A DNA stretch of 64,000 nt. Source: Intrasporangiaceae bacterium URHB0013 (GTDB lineage: Bacteria; Actinomycetota; Actinomycetes; Actinomycetales; Dermatophilaceae). Within the stretch, counting starts at the first letter, position 1. Each line of letters opens with the position of its first letter. The notes under the pieces were generated by a model. The model saw nothing but the letters and a program-made list of their open reading frames with translations, was not told the DNA's origin and did not search any database. The position numbers were made by a program, and so were the translations under genes. Below are positions 42,238-51,255 of this stretch, one piece after another. The stretch covers positions 310,001 to 374,000 of the forward strand of contig JIBA01000012.1 of the NCBI GenBank assembly GCA_000620545.1, in the 5' to 3' direction.

Positions 42238-43311
42238 TCAGCGGCGCGCGGCGTCCTGTCGGGCCGCGTAGATGCGGTCGGCCGCGTCGATGCTGGCGCG
42301 GCTGCTCAGGTCGACCCCGGCCCGGGCTGCGGCAGCGCGCACCTCGGGCGTCGTGAGGTCCGGGGCGACGAAACGCTCGGGCGTGATCGCGCGGTCGACG
42401 GCGGCATACCGCCGTGCGTCACGGGCGAGCGAGTCGGCGGACGCGACCGCCTTGGCCTCCGCGTTCGCGGCGGAGAGGGTGGAGGTGAGTCCGAAGGCCG
42501 GCTTCGTCACCACGGCGTACCCGTCGCGGTGCCCGGCGATGGAGGGGTGGTAGCTCTCGCTCGTCGGGTTGGACAGTCCGTTGAGCCACTCGACGCTGTC
42601 ACAGACGGCGTGACCGACGAACCTCGAGGTCGGGTTGACGAACGTGAAGCCGGCGTTCGCCGCAGCCGTGGCCGTCCTCGCGTTGAGCAGGTCGGCCGTC
42701 GCGTTGAGCCGCGACTCCTCGGTGGGCGAGAACCAGGTGAAGGCGTTGCAGTCCTCGCCGTTGAAGATGCGCGGATAGCCGACGACGATGACGCGAGCGC
42801 TCGGCGCCTTGGCACGGATCGAGGAGTAGAGCGTCGCGAGGCGACCCGGGATCGTGCTGGTGATGGTGCTCTGCGCCGTGTCGATGGCGCCGTTGCAGTT
42901 GCTGGCCCAGCTCGGCTGCGCGCAGGTCGTCAGCACGCTCGCGAAGCCGGCGTCGTTGCCGCCCACCGAGATCGTGACGTATGCCGTCGTGCTCGTCAGC
43001 GCGGACAGCTGGGTGTTCGTCACATCGGCGATCCTGGCCCCGGAGCACGCGCGGAAGTTCAGCGCGAGGCCGAGGGCCGAGGCGTCGAGCGCGGGGTAGG
43101 CGTAGACCGAGCGCTGGCAGGTCGTGCCGTCGCTGATGTACGTCCGCGTCCCGGTGCCGGAGGAGTACGAGTCGCCGAGGGCGACGTAGGTCGTGCCCGC
43201 CGCGGTGGCGGGCCCGCCGAGGGAGAGCGTGGCACCGAGACCGATGAGGGCGGTGAGGCCGGCCCGGAGGGCTCGGCTGCGGGGGGAGGACATGACGGAC
43301 CTGCTCTTCAC
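42238..43311 (-). CDS. Secreted SGNH-family lipase/esterase
   Basis: The 357-residue protein has a signal peptide (SRALRAGLTALIGLGATLSLGGPATAAG) and the SGNH blocks: I YVALGDSYSSGTGT with the nucleophile Ser, III VTISVGGNDAGFA, and V SYHPSIAGHRDGYAVV with the catalytic His. Six cysteines (for example TTCQRS, RACSG, TTCAQ, SNCNG, EDCNAF, AVCDS) would form three disulfides as in Streptomyces SGNH lipases. After residue about 270 a Ser/Ala-rich extension of about 85 residues has no recognisable domain. The GTG start at 43311 has AAGGAG upstream. Confidence 0.9.
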   Translation of the reverse strand: MKSRSVMSSPRSRALRAGLTALIGLGATLSLGGPATAAGTTYVALGDSYSSGTGTRTYISDGTTCQRSVYAYPALDASALGLALNFRACSGARIADVTNTQLSALTSTTAYVTISVGGNDAGFASVLTTCAQPSWASNCNGAIDTAQSTITSTIPGRLATLYSSIRAKAPSARVIVVGYPRIFNGEDCNAFTWFSPTEESRLNATADLLNARTATAAANAGFTFVNPTSRFVGHAVCDSVEWLNGLSNPTSESYHPSIAGHRDGYAVVTKPAFGLTSTLSAANAEAKAVASADSLARDARRYAAVDRAITPERFVAPDLTTPEVRAAAARAGVDLSSRASIDAADRIYAARQDAARR

Positions 43312-43548
43312 GACTCACTCCTTTGTGGTGGAAGGCTTGCTGACGCCGAGCACTGCAACCTCGAGGACTGGGCCCGCCGACCACGATGTGCCCGCGTCAC
43401 CGTCCCCTGCCCGGACAGTAGGGCCACCCGGCCGGACCCGCGAGCCGAACGCGCTCCTTCCCGCGGCGACGCGGCGAACGACACTGCACCACCTAGGCTG
43501 GGAGGTCAGGGCCTGGCCCGTGAGGGCCTCGAGGACAGGAGGATGACC

Positions 43549-44241
43549 GTGGGCTTCCCGGAGAACGTGCTCGCCAAGGGAGAGAAGGTCGAGCGCGACC
43601 TGCACCCGCACTGGCTCACCGTCGTCGTTCCGACGATCTTCGGCCTGCTGCTGGCGGCAGCCTGCATCGCCGTGTCCGGCGTCACTCCTGACGACGACAC
43701 CGGCAACCGGATCCAGTGGATCGCGCTCGCCGTGTTCGTCCTCGTCGCCATCGCAGCCGTCGTCGTGCCCTATCTCCGTTGGCGCACGACCCACTACGTC
43801 ATCACCTCGCACCGCGTCATGGTGCGTCGCGGCATCCTGACCAAGACCGGCAAGGACATCACGCTCTCGAAGATCACCGACGTGAGCTTCCAGCAGACCG
43901 TCGTCGACCGGCTCATCCGCTCCGGTTCGCTGCACATCGAGTCGGCCGGCGACAGCCCCGACGAGAACCTCACCAACATCCCGCGCAGCAACGAGGTCCA
44001 GCAGCTCATCAACCGCCTCATCGACGAGGACGACCTGCGCCGGCGCACGCACGGTCGTGGCGCGCCCGACGGCCCCGGCTCGGACGCAGCCTTCACCTAC
44101 GGGGGTGACGGCTACGGCGAGGACACGACGTCGATCCGCCGCCCGGGCGCCGAGCGCCCCGAGCGTCCCGAGCGCCCGGAGCTCGCCGAGGAGCGGCGCC
44201 GCCCGCGTGACCTCCGCGACGGCAGCGACCAGCCGCTCTGA
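43549..44241 (+). CDS. bPH2 (bacterial pleckstrin-homology) domain membrane protein
   Basis: A 230-residue protein: ENVLAKGEKVERDLHPHW, two helices (LTVVVPTIFGLLLAAACIAV and IALAVFVLVAIAAVVVPYL), then a cytoplasmic bPH2 domain TTHYVITSHRVMVRRGILTKTGKDITLSKITDVSFQQ with GSLHIESAG. The polar C-terminal tail carries ERPERPERPELAEE. Such proteins are common and of unknown function; some contact membranes. AGGAGG directly abuts ATG 43543, so I prefer GTG 43549 six nucleotides after the Shine-Dalgarno; ATG 43543 adds two residues. A -10-like TAGGCT lies about 45 nt upstream. Confidence 0.85.
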   Translation: MGFPENVLAKGEKVERDLHPHWLTVVVPTIFGLLLAAACIAVSGVTPDDDTGNRIQWIALAVFVLVAIAAVVVPYLRWRTTHYVITSHRVMVRRGILTKTGKDITLSKITDVSFQQTVVDRLIRSGSLHIESAGDSPDENLTNIPRSNEVQQLINRLIDEDDLRRRTHGRGAPDGPGSDAAFTYGGDGYGEDTTSIRRPGAERPERPERPELAEERRRPRDLRDGSDQPL

Positions 44242-44277
44242 CCTGTCCCCGACGGGCGCGTGTGGCATCGTCGGGTC

Positions 44278-46041
44278 ATGACCTCCACTGTCGACGAAGC
44301 CGGTGTGACCGCGGCCTACCGGGCCGCCCGTGACGAGCTGCTAGGGCTCCGCGGTGATCATGCTCGCGCCGTCCGGGAGTTCGCCTTCCCCGACGTCGGA
44401 GACCGCTGGAATTGGGCCGTCGACTGGTTCGACGCCGTGGGCCGTGGCAACGACAGGGCGTGCCTGACCATCGTCGAGCAGGACGAGTCGGCGCAGTCCT
44501 ACTCCTACGACGAGATGGCACGCCGCTCCGACCAGGTGGCCGCTCGTCTGGCCGCCCTGGGCGTCCGCCGCGGCGACTCGGTGGTCCTCATGCTGGGCAA
44601 CCAGGTGGAGCTGTGGGAGTCGATGCTCGCCGTCATCAAGCTCGGTGCCGTCGTCATGCCGACGACGACAGCGGCCGGCCCCGGCGACCTCGTCGACCGG
44701 ATGGAGCGCGGCGCCGCCCGCGCCGTCATCACCAACACGTCCGAGGTGCACAAGTTCGACGACGTGCCCGGGGACTACGTGCGGGTCGCCGTCGGAGGGG
44801 CCGACGCGGCCGGGGCCGCCACGGTCGGCTGGGAGGAGTATGCCGCGGCCTTCCACCGCGAGGTCCCCGCGACGGAGCACCCGGGCACGGGGCCCGATGA
44901 CCGGATGCTGCTCTACTTCACGTCCGGCACGACGAGCCGGCCCAAGCTCGTCGAGCACACCCAGCGCTCCTACCCGGTGGGGCACCTGTCGACGATGTAC
45001 TGGATCGGGCTGCAACCCGGCGACGTGCACCTCAACATCAGCAGCCCCGGCTGGGCCAAGCACGCCTGGTCGTCGTTCTTCGCCCCCTGGGCCGCCGAGG
45101 CGACCGCGTTCGTCTACAACTACAGCCGCTTCGACCCGGCCGCGCTGCTGCGGGTCCTGCGCACGCATCAGGTCACCTCGATCTGCGCGCCGCCGACCGT
45201 GTGGCGGATGCTCATCACGAGCGACCTCTCGGGCGGCCCGGGCTCGCTGCGCGAGGTCATCGGCGCCGGTGAGCCGCTCAACCCCGAGGTCATCGCCCAG
45301 GTCGACAAGGCGTGGGGCCTGACGATCCGCGACGGCTACGGCCAGACGGAGATGACGGCGGCCGTCGGCAACACTCCCGGCTCCACCGTCAAGCCGGGCT
45401 CGATGGGGCGGCCGCTGCCGGGCTGCCCTGTCGTCGTCGTCGACCCGGTCACGAACACCCTTGTCACGGAGGCCGACTCGGAGGGCAACCGCGAGGGCGA
45501 GATCTGCCTCGACCTCTCGCAGCACCCCGTGCCGCTCATGACCGGCTACCAGGGCGACGAGCAGCGCAACGCCGACGCGATGGCGGGCGGATACTACCAC
45601 ACGGGCGACGTCGCCTCCGTGGACAGCGACGGCTACATCTCCTTCGTCGGCCGCACCGACGACGTCTTCAAGGCGAGCGACTACAAGATCAGCCCGTTCG
45701 AGGTCGAGTCGGTCCTCATCGAGCACCCGGCCGTGGCCGAGGCCGCCGTCGTGCCCTCGCCCGACCCGGTGCGCCTGGCGGTGCCCAAGGCCTACATCGC
45801 CCTCGCGCCGGGCCTCGAGCCCGGCGAGGACGTGGCGCGCTCGATCCTCGCCCACGCCCGGGAGAAGCTCCCACCGTGGCAGCGGGTGCGTCGCATCGAG
45901 TTCTACGAGCTGCCCAAGACGATCTCCGGCAAGATCCGCCGGGTCGAGCTGCGCGGCCGGGAGAACGAGCTCGACGCGACCGGTGTCGGGCAGCCCGAGC
46001 AGGAGTGGCGCGACGAGCAGTTCCCGGAGCTCAAGGGTTGA
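44278..46041 (+). CDS. AMP-dependent acyl-CoA synthetase (medium-chain, AcsM-like)
   Basis: The 587-residue enzyme activates a carboxylic acid to its CoA thioester through an acyl-adenylate. Motifs: LLYFTSGTTSRPKLVEHTQ (P-loop), YPVGHLSTMYWIGLQPGD, NISSPGWAKHAWSSFFAPW (medium-chain subgroup), DGYGQTEMTA, YYHTGDVASVDSDGYISFVGR and the catalytic lysine in LPKTISGKIRRVELR. The N-terminus FDAVGRGNDRACLTIV also fits the AcsM group. The acid is unknown; medium-chain or branched fatty acids are likely. The gene overlaps the convergent phosphoesterase by 11 nt. Confidence 0.92.
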   Translation: MTSTVDEAGVTAAYRAARDELLGLRGDHARAVREFAFPDVGDRWNWAVDWFDAVGRGNDRACLTIVEQDESAQSYSYDEMARRSDQVAARLAALGVRRGDSVVLMLGNQVELWESMLAVIKLGAVVMPTTTAAGPGDLVDRMERGAARAVITNTSEVHKFDDVPGDYVRVAVGGADAAGAATVGWEEYAAAFHREVPATEHPGTGPDDRMLLYFTSGTTSRPKLVEHTQRSYPVGHLSTMYWIGLQPGDVHLNISSPGWAKHAWSSFFAPWAAEATAFVYNYSRFDPAALLRVLRTHQVTSICAPPTVWRMLITSDLSGGPGSLREVIGAGEPLNPEVIAQVDKAWGLTIRDGYGQTEMTAAVGNTPGSTVKPGSMGRPLPGCPVVVVDPVTNTLVTEADSEGNREGEICLDLSQHPVPLMTGYQGDEQRNADAMAGGYYHTGDVASVDSDGYISFVGRTDDVFKASDYKISPFEVESVLIEHPAVAEAAVVPSPDPVRLAVPKAYIALAPGLEPGEDVARSILAHAREKLPPWQRVRRIEFYELPKTISGKIRRVELRGRENELDATGVGQPEQEWRDEQFPELKG

Positions 46042-47695
46042 CGGCCGCGCCGGTCGCTTGTGTCGGGGTGGATGAGCCGGGGTCGTCCGACGCGGACGGC
46101 AACGGACGCACGGTGGTCTCGTCGATGCGACTGCAGATGCGTTTGGCCGGGTCCGGCTGGTCCAGGCCCGGCTGCTGCACGGCCCCGGCGACCGGCCGGT
46201 AGGGGTCGATGCGCGCCCCGCTGATGACCTGGACGTTGTCGTAGGCGGGCCGCCCCTCGAGCAGGTTGCGGAAGGAGTAGCGGGTCAGCGAGGTCAGCTC
46301 GCACGACGTGCCGAACTGCGCGATGTCGAACGAGTACGGCTGCCCGTCGAGCTCCTCGCCGGGCCCCTCGGAGTAGTGCGACACGACCCCACCACCGGTG
46401 AAGGTGCCGACCTGGATCCGGTTGCCCTCGATCGCGGGGGTGTGCATGTGCCCGTTGACGAGGAGGCGTCCGCGCTCGACCTGCTCGGCGGCATACGGCT
46501 CGTGCGTCACGACGACGTCGGGCTCGGGCTGGTCGGCGACGGCCGCGTTGTAGCGGTCGGCCGCGGGCTTCGCCTTCGCCGTCGGGTCGGCGTTGTCGTC
46601 GCCGAAGTAGCGGGGGTCGTTGAAGCCGGTGATGCGCAGACCGTGGAACCTCAGCTCCCTCAGCGACCCGGCCGCGTCCTCGAGGAGCACGACGTTCGGG
46701 ATGCGCGCGAGTCGGGTCAGCACGGCGCGGTCGGCCGCGGACGACTGGTCGTGGTTGCCGCTCGTGAAGATGTACGGGACGCCGAGCGACTGGATGGACG
46801 CGTAGAGCCCGGCGGCGTCACCCTCCTGCACGCGGCCGAAGTTGACGAGGTCGCCGCTGTCGACGACGGCGTCCACGTCCTCCTCCTCGATGATGGTGCG
46901 CATGAGGGCGTACTGGTTCGCGCCGTGGATGTCGGAGACGAGCAGCAGGCGGGCCGAGGCCGGCTCGTCGACGTTGCCTGCGACGTACTTCTGCTGGAGC
47001 GCCTGCGTCACCGCGAGGAGGTTGCGGAAGTAGGGCGTCACCTGGGTGGCGCGCGCCTCGACGTCGGCGAGCAGGCCGGCGTTGCGCTGGACCACGCCGA
47101 GGACGCCGCTCGTGCGGTACTCGGCGAACCGGCTCGGCTGGTACGTCAGTGCGATCCCGCCGAACGTGACGACGGTGGCGACGACCATCGCGGAGGCGAC
47201 GAAGAGCACGTGGTGGCGTCGGGTGTTGCGCTGGCGGATGTAGTGCGAGGCGAGGGCGAGGAGCACGGCGATCGCCGTCGCACCGAGGAGGAAGCGGAGG
47301 CCCACGCCGACCCCGGCCTGCAGGACCGCGGACGAGATCTCGTCGAGCGAGGGCTGCAGGGCCCTGATGTCGACGTTGGGTCGGGTGAAGAGGTTGGTGA
47401 TCTCCTCGCGCACCGCGACCTGTACGTCGACGCCCGGTGCGACGATGGGAGAGGCGAACTGGACGTCGACGTCGCCGACGATGGTGGGCGCGTGCAGCAC
47501 GGGGGAGTGCCGCGGCACGGGATCGAGGCGCAGGACGGCGCGGTACTGAGACGTCTCTGCGACGGTCGGTGCGAGGTTCGTCGCGGCGACGCCGCCGAGG
47601 TAGCACGCCGCGAGCACCGCGAGCCACTTGAGGACGTGCGAGCCCCGGCGCAGCCAGGGGCTGTCGCCGGCCAGCAGGTTCCCCACCTGTCGCAT
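46031..47695 (-). CDS. Membrane-anchored metallophosphoesterase
   Basis: A 554-residue protein. One helix follows the N-terminus (KWLAVLAACYLGGVAATNLA), then an extracytoplasmic loop of about 110 residues and a second and third helix (FLLGATAIAVLLALASHY; VLFVASAMVVATVVTFGGIAL). After these comes a calcineurin-like domain with LLVSDIHGANQYALM, VVDSGDLVNFG, YIFTSGNHDQSS, VVTHEP and LLVNGHMHTPAI, all five metal-binding blocks intact. It may act on phosphodiesters near the membrane. The C-terminal about 70 residues are Pro/Ser-rich. Substrate unknown. It ends inside the convergent synthetase stop region. Confidence 0.87.
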   Translation of the reverse strand: MRQVGNLLAGDSPWLRRGSHVLKWLAVLAACYLGGVAATNLAPTVAETSQYRAVLRLDPVPRHSPVLHAPTIVGDVDVQFASPIVAPGVDVQVAVREEITNLFTRPNVDIRALQPSLDEISSAVLQAGVGVGLRFLLGATAIAVLLALASHYIRQRNTRRHHVLFVASAMVVATVVTFGGIALTYQPSRFAEYRTSGVLGVVQRNAGLLADVEARATQVTPYFRNLLAVTQALQQKYVAGNVDEPASARLLLVSDIHGANQYALMRTIIEEEDVDAVVDSGDLVNFGRVQEGDAAGLYASIQSLGVPYIFTSGNHDQSSAADRAVLTRLARIPNVVLLEDAAGSLRELRFHGLRITGFNDPRYFGDDNADPTAKAKPAADRYNAAVADQPEPDVVVTHEPYAAEQVERGRLLVNGHMHTPAIEGNRIQVGTFTGGGVVSHYSEGPGEELDGQPYSFDIAQFGTSCELTSLTRYSFRNLLEGRPAYDNVQVISGARIDPYRPVAGAVQQPGLDQPDPAKRICSRIDETTVRPLPSASDDPGSSTPTQATGAAVNP

Positions 47696-47790
47696 CGCCT
47701 CACCCTAACCGGACGCCGACGCCACATCCGGAGCGCGTCGTCCGGCCTGGGATCCGCCAGATCCTCGACCGCTGAGAGGGGTGACCGGCC

Positions 47791-48816
47791 TCAGCGCTGC
47801 GGCTCGACGACGACCTTGAGGCTCGTCGGGTCGTGCGCGAGGGTGTCCAGGGCGTCGCCGTAGCCGGCCAGCGGGAAGCGGTGCGTGATGAGCCCCTCCG
47901 TGCGCACGCGACCGGAGCGGAGCATCGCGAGGGACCGCTCCATGCAGTTGACCTGGGCGAAGGAGCCCTTGACGGTCAGCTGGCGGCGGAAGACGTCGTA
48001 GGGGCTGAGCGCGACCCGGTCGTCCTCGTCGCACATGCCGTAGACGAAGACCGTGCCGTTGGAGGCGGTGAGGGAGGGCAGCGTCTCGACGACGGAGGAG
48101 GCGCCCGTGACGTCGACGGTCACGTCGAAGCCCTGCGGCTGCAGGCCGGCGAGGGCGCGGGCCGTCTCGGCGGCGTCCCGGGTCACGTGGACCACGCGGT
48201 CGGCGCCGTAGGAGCGGGCCAGGCCGAGCTTGAACTCGGTCGGGGCGGCCACGGTGACGCGGCCGGCGCCGCCGTGGACGAGGAGCTGGGTGAGCAGCAG
48301 ACCCGTCGTGCCGGAACCGACGACGAGCACGTCGGCGCCGGGTCGCAGGCCGAGGACGTCCATGCCGTGCACGGCGCAGGCGAGGGGCTCGGCGAAGACG
48401 GCCACGTCGAGCGGCAGGTCGTCGGCGGCATACACCTTGTGCCCGGGGCTGACGAGGGAGCCGGCGAAGCCGCCGGGGGCGTTGACGCCGAGGGAGCGGA
48501 ACCGCTCGCAGAAGAGTGCGTCGCCGCGCGAGCAGGCGGCGCACCGACCGCAGGCGGACGCGTTGTCGACGACGACGCGCTGACCGACGTGGACGTGCTC
48601 GACGCCCTCGCCGACCTCGCGCACCGATCCGACGCTCTCGTGCCCCGGCGTCAGCGGGAAGCTGGCGAAGAAGCCGCCGTCGTGCAGGTGCAGGTCGGTG
48701 CCGCAGACCCCGGCGAGCTCGACGTCCACGACGACCTCGCCGACGGCGGCTGCGGGGGTCGGGACCTCACGCAGGTCGAACCGGCGCGGCGCGTCGTAGA
48801 CGACGGCCCGCGTCAC
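47791..48816 (-). CDS. Zinc-dependent medium-chain alcohol/polyol dehydrogenase
   Basis: The 341-residue enzyme has AGVCGTDLHLHDGGFFASFPLTPGHESVG (catalytic zinc), a structural zinc lobe CGRCAACSRGDALFCER, and a NAD(P) fold VLVVGSGTTGLLLTQLLVHGGAGRV. The pattern EPLACAVHGMDVLGLRPG places it with sorbitol/galactitol-type dehydrogenases. The substrate is not determined by context. The GTG at 48816 overlaps the stop of the upstream bpa gene as GTGA, so the two are translationally coupled although they look functionally unrelated. Confidence 0.9.
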   Translation of the reverse strand: MTRAVVYDAPRRFDLREVPTPAAAVGEVVVDVELAGVCGTDLHLHDGGFFASFPLTPGHESVGSVREVGEGVEHVHVGQRVVVDNASACGRCAACSRGDALFCERFRSLGVNAPGGFAGSLVSPGHKVYAADDLPLDVAVFAEPLACAVHGMDVLGLRPGADVLVVGSGTTGLLLTQLLVHGGAGRVTVAAPTEFKLGLARSYGADRVVHVTRDAAETARALAGLQPQGFDVTVDVTGASSVVETLPSLTASNGTVFVYGMCDEDDRVALSPYDVFRRQLTVKGSFAQVNCMERSLAMLRSGRVRTEGLITHRFPLAGYGDALDTLAHDPTSLKVVVEPQR

Positions 48817-49448
48817 AGGTACTGGCCGGTGGGTCCGGGCTCGCCCGGCTGGTGATCGCCCGTGTGCACGCCGGGGGGCGTGCCGTAGGCGGCGCCCGGG
48901 CCGGGCGGCAGGGCACGCATCTGCTGGAGCTGCTGCTGCGCCGCCATCTGCTGTGCGACCAGTGCGGTCTGGATGCCGTGGAAGAGGCCCTCGAGCCAGC
49001 CGACGAGCTGAGCCTGGGCGATGCGCAGCTCGGCATCCGTCGGGGAGTCGTCGCGGAAGGGCAGGGCGATCCGGTCGAGCTCGGCGACGAGCTCGGGTGC
49101 GAGGCCGTCCTTGAGCTCCTCGATGGACTGGTGGTGCACGTCGGCGAGGCGGCGGCGCCCGGCCTCGTCGAGCGGTGCGTTGCGGACCTCCTCGAGCAGC
49201 TGTTTGATCATCGACCCGATGCGCATGACCTTGGCCGGCTCCTCGACGAGGTCCGCCGGGTTGGTGCGCTCACGCTCGCGGCGCTCGTCCTGACCCCTGC
49301 CACGGCCGTCCTCGCCCTCGGTGTGCTGGTCGTCGCCGGGGGCGTTCGCGACACCCATGCCGTCAGGCGTCAGGACGACGATGCGCGGGTCGTCGCGGGT
49401 GGAGTCGGTGTCGGTGCCCTGGCCCTGTCGGCTCGCGTCGTCACTCAT
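48813..49448 (-). CDS. bpa: Bacterial proteasome activator Bpa (PafE) homolog
   Basis: The 211-residue protein has DLVEEPAKVMRIGSMIKQLLEEVRNAPLDEAGRRRLADVHHQSIEELKDGL, TDAELRIAQAQLVGWLEGLFHGIQTALVAQQMAAQQQLQQM and ends in GQYL. This is the four-helix ring-forming activator of the actinobacterial 20S proteasome, whose C-terminal GQYL docks into the alpha-ring and opens the gate for ATP-independent degradation. The N-terminal 60 residues are acidic and disordered. GGAG lies 5 nt before ATG 49448, which decides it over ATG 49457. The genome therefore should encode a proteasome. Confidence 0.94.
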   Translation of the reverse strand: MSDDASRQGQGTDTDSTRDDPRIVVLTPDGMGVANAPGDDQHTEGEDGRGRGQDERRERERTNPADLVEEPAKVMRIGSMIKQLLEEVRNAPLDEAGRRRLADVHHQSIEELKDGLAPELVAELDRIALPFRDDSPTDAELRIAQAQLVGWLEGLFHGIQTALVAQQMAAQQQLQQMRALPPGPGAAYGTPPGVHTGDHQPGEPGPTGQYL

Positions 49449-49491
49449 GCGCTCCATCCTGCCTCAAGCCATCCGGGCCTGGGCGCGCCCG

Positions 49492-50103
49492 TCAGGTCGC
49501 GCTGGCGGTGGCGAACCAGGGGTGGTGCAGGTCGTGGTAGCTGACGTCGCTCATCAAAGCCGTCATCTCGTCCATGTCCTGCTGCGCGTCCGGCGGTGGG
49601 CTCTTCTGCTCGCCCTCGCGGGCCGCGGCCTCGGTGCGGAACGACATCGTCTGCGTGAAGAAGCCGTCCGCGTCGATGGCGATGGTGCCGCCGATGATGT
49701 CGGGTCGGGCTTCCTGGAGCATGTCCATCGGCTGCTCCATCATGTGGCGGAAGCGCTCCGGGTCGCTGAGCCGACCCTGGATGACCTGGACGAAGCCCGC
49801 GTCGTCGGCGCCTCCGTCGAGCATCATCGTCACGTCGTCGCAGTCGTGGAAGCTCGCGTCGCCGTCGAGGTGACGAGCCGTCTCCTCCCACCAGGCACCT
49901 TGCTCCGGCCGGGCCGAGTTCGCCTCGGCAGAGGCTCGTGAGTCGAACCGGACGACGCCCACGAACTCGTTGTCGTCGGTGATGCCGTACGTCCCGCCGA
50001 GCCAGCCGGTCGCGCCCGGCTCGAGCTCCTCGGTCCACCGGTCCATCTGGCGGTGGAGTGCGTCGGCGTCGGTGCACCGACCCTGTATGACCTGGATGAA
50101 CAC
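49492..50103 (-). CDS. Protein with two tandem dimeric alpha-beta barrel-like modules
   Basis: The 203-residue protein repeats the same module: FIQVIQGRCTDADALHRQMDRWTEEL at residue 2 and FVQVIQGRLSDPERFRHMMEQPMDML at about residue 105. Each is followed by a strand-rich part (GTYGITDDNEFVGVVRFDS; GGTIAIDADGFFTQTMSFRT). The duplicated ferredoxin-like units resemble ABM/DUF-type stress-related folds. I cannot assign a function. The GTG at 50103 has GGAGG 8 nt upstream. The region 50104-50267 after it contains no gene. Confidence 0.75.
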   Translation of the reverse strand: MFIQVIQGRCTDADALHRQMDRWTEELEPGATGWLGGTYGITDDNEFVGVVRFDSRASAEANSARPEQGAWWEETARHLDGDASFHDCDDVTMMLDGGADDAGFVQVIQGRLSDPERFRHMMEQPMDMLQEARPDIIGGTIAIDADGFFTQTMSFRTEAAAREGEQKSPPPDAQQDMDEMTALMSDVSYHDLHHPWFATASAT

Positions 50104-50267
50104 GGTGAACCTCCGTCGGGATGGGGGGCCGCTTCGAGCCGAAGTGGTCCATCGACCGACGGTACGCCGGTGCAGGCGGCCCGTCACCGGACGAGTCCGA
50201 CACGGCCGGATCGTTCCGTCCGAGAAGGGTGTTCGCCGCCCCTCACGCGGCTCAGGTGGTGAGCTGT

Positions 50268-51245
50268 TCAGGTGGTGAGGAGGATCTTGCCGATGTGACC
50301 TGACGCCTCCATCTCGCGATGTGCCTCGGCGGCGTGCTCGAGCGGGTGTCGGGAGTGGATGACGGGGCGCACGGCGCCCGCCTCGACGAGCGGCCACACG
50401 TGCTCCCGGACGGCGGCGACGATGGCCGCCTTCTCCGTGACGGGGCGGGCCCGCAGCGACGTGGCGATGACGGCGCCGCGCTTGGCGAGGAGCGTGCCCA
50501 TGTCGAGCTCGCCCGTGCGGCCGCCCATGAGGCCGATGGTGACGAGCCGGCCGTTCGTGGCCAGGACGTCGACGTTGCGGGCGAGGTACTTCGCTCCCAT
50601 GTTGTCGAGGATGACGTCGGCGCCGTGGCCGTTCGACAGCTCGCGCACGCGCTCGACGAAGTCCTCCTCGCGGTAGTTGACGAGGATCTCCGCGCCGAGG
50701 TCGCGGCACACGTCGAGCTTGGCCTGGCTGCCTGCGGTGACGGCGACGTGGGCCCCGACCGCCTTGGCCAGCTGGATGGCCATGGTGCCGATGCCGGAGC
50801 TGCCGCCGTGGACGAGCAGCACCTGGCCTGGCTGGATGTTGGCGACGAGGAAGACGTTGGACCACCCGGTGCACGTCACCTCGGGCAGGCCGGCGGCGTC
50901 GACGAGCGAGACACCGCGCGGCACGGGCAGCACTTGCTCCACCGGCGCCACCACGCGCTCGGCGTAGCCGCCGCCGTCGAGGAGGGCACAGACCTCGTCA
51001 CCGACCTGCCAGTCCTCGACGCCGTCACCGATTGCCGCGATCCGGCCGCTCACCTCGAGGCCGGGGTACTCCGACGCGCCGGGAGGCGGTGGGTAGTGGC
51101 CGAGCCGTTGCATGACGTCGGCCCGGTTGACGCCTGCGGCCACGACGTCGATGAGCACCTGCCCGGCCTGCACCTCGGGGTCGGGCACCTCGTCGAGGAC
51201 GAGGCTGTCGGCGTCTCCAGGTTCGGGGATCGTGATGGCGCGCAT
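50268..51245 (-). CDS. NAD(P)H quinone oxidoreductase (PIG3/Qor-type, zinc-free MDR)
   Basis: The 325-residue enzyme reads MRAITIPEPGDADSLVL, AAGVNRADVMQRLGHYPPPPGASEYPGLEVSGRI, VEQVLPVPRGVSLVDAAGLPEVTCTGWSNVF, and the cofactor turn VLLVHGGSSGIGTMAIQLAKAVGAHV. These are the blocks of the TP53I3/PIG3-like subfamily of zinc-independent quinone reductases using NADPH. It likely detoxifies quinones by one-electron reduction. It ends with SGHIGKILLTT, the usual family end. Its ATG at 51245 is 10 nt after the peptidase gene on the same strand. Confidence 0.92.
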   Translation of the reverse strand: MRAITIPEPGDADSLVLDEVPDPEVQAGQVLIDVVAAGVNRADVMQRLGHYPPPPGASEYPGLEVSGRIAAIGDGVEDWQVGDEVCALLDGGGYAERVVAPVEQVLPVPRGVSLVDAAGLPEVTCTGWSNVFLVANIQPGQVLLVHGGSSGIGTMAIQLAKAVGAHVAVTAGSQAKLDVCRDLGAEILVNYREEDFVERVRELSNGHGADVILDNMGAKYLARNVDVLATNGRLVTIGLMGGRTGELDMGTLLAKRGAVIATSLRARPVTEKAAIVAAVREHVWPLVEAGAVRPVIHSRHPLEHAAEAHREMEASGHIGKILLTT

Positions 51246-51255
51246 GGGTGCGAGC

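Noticed and set aside
44248-44275. Hairpin CCCGAC/GTCGGG between the PH-domain and acyl-CoA synthetase genes
   Set aside because: Only 6 bp with a 16-nt loop, right at the next start codon; too weak to call a terminator.
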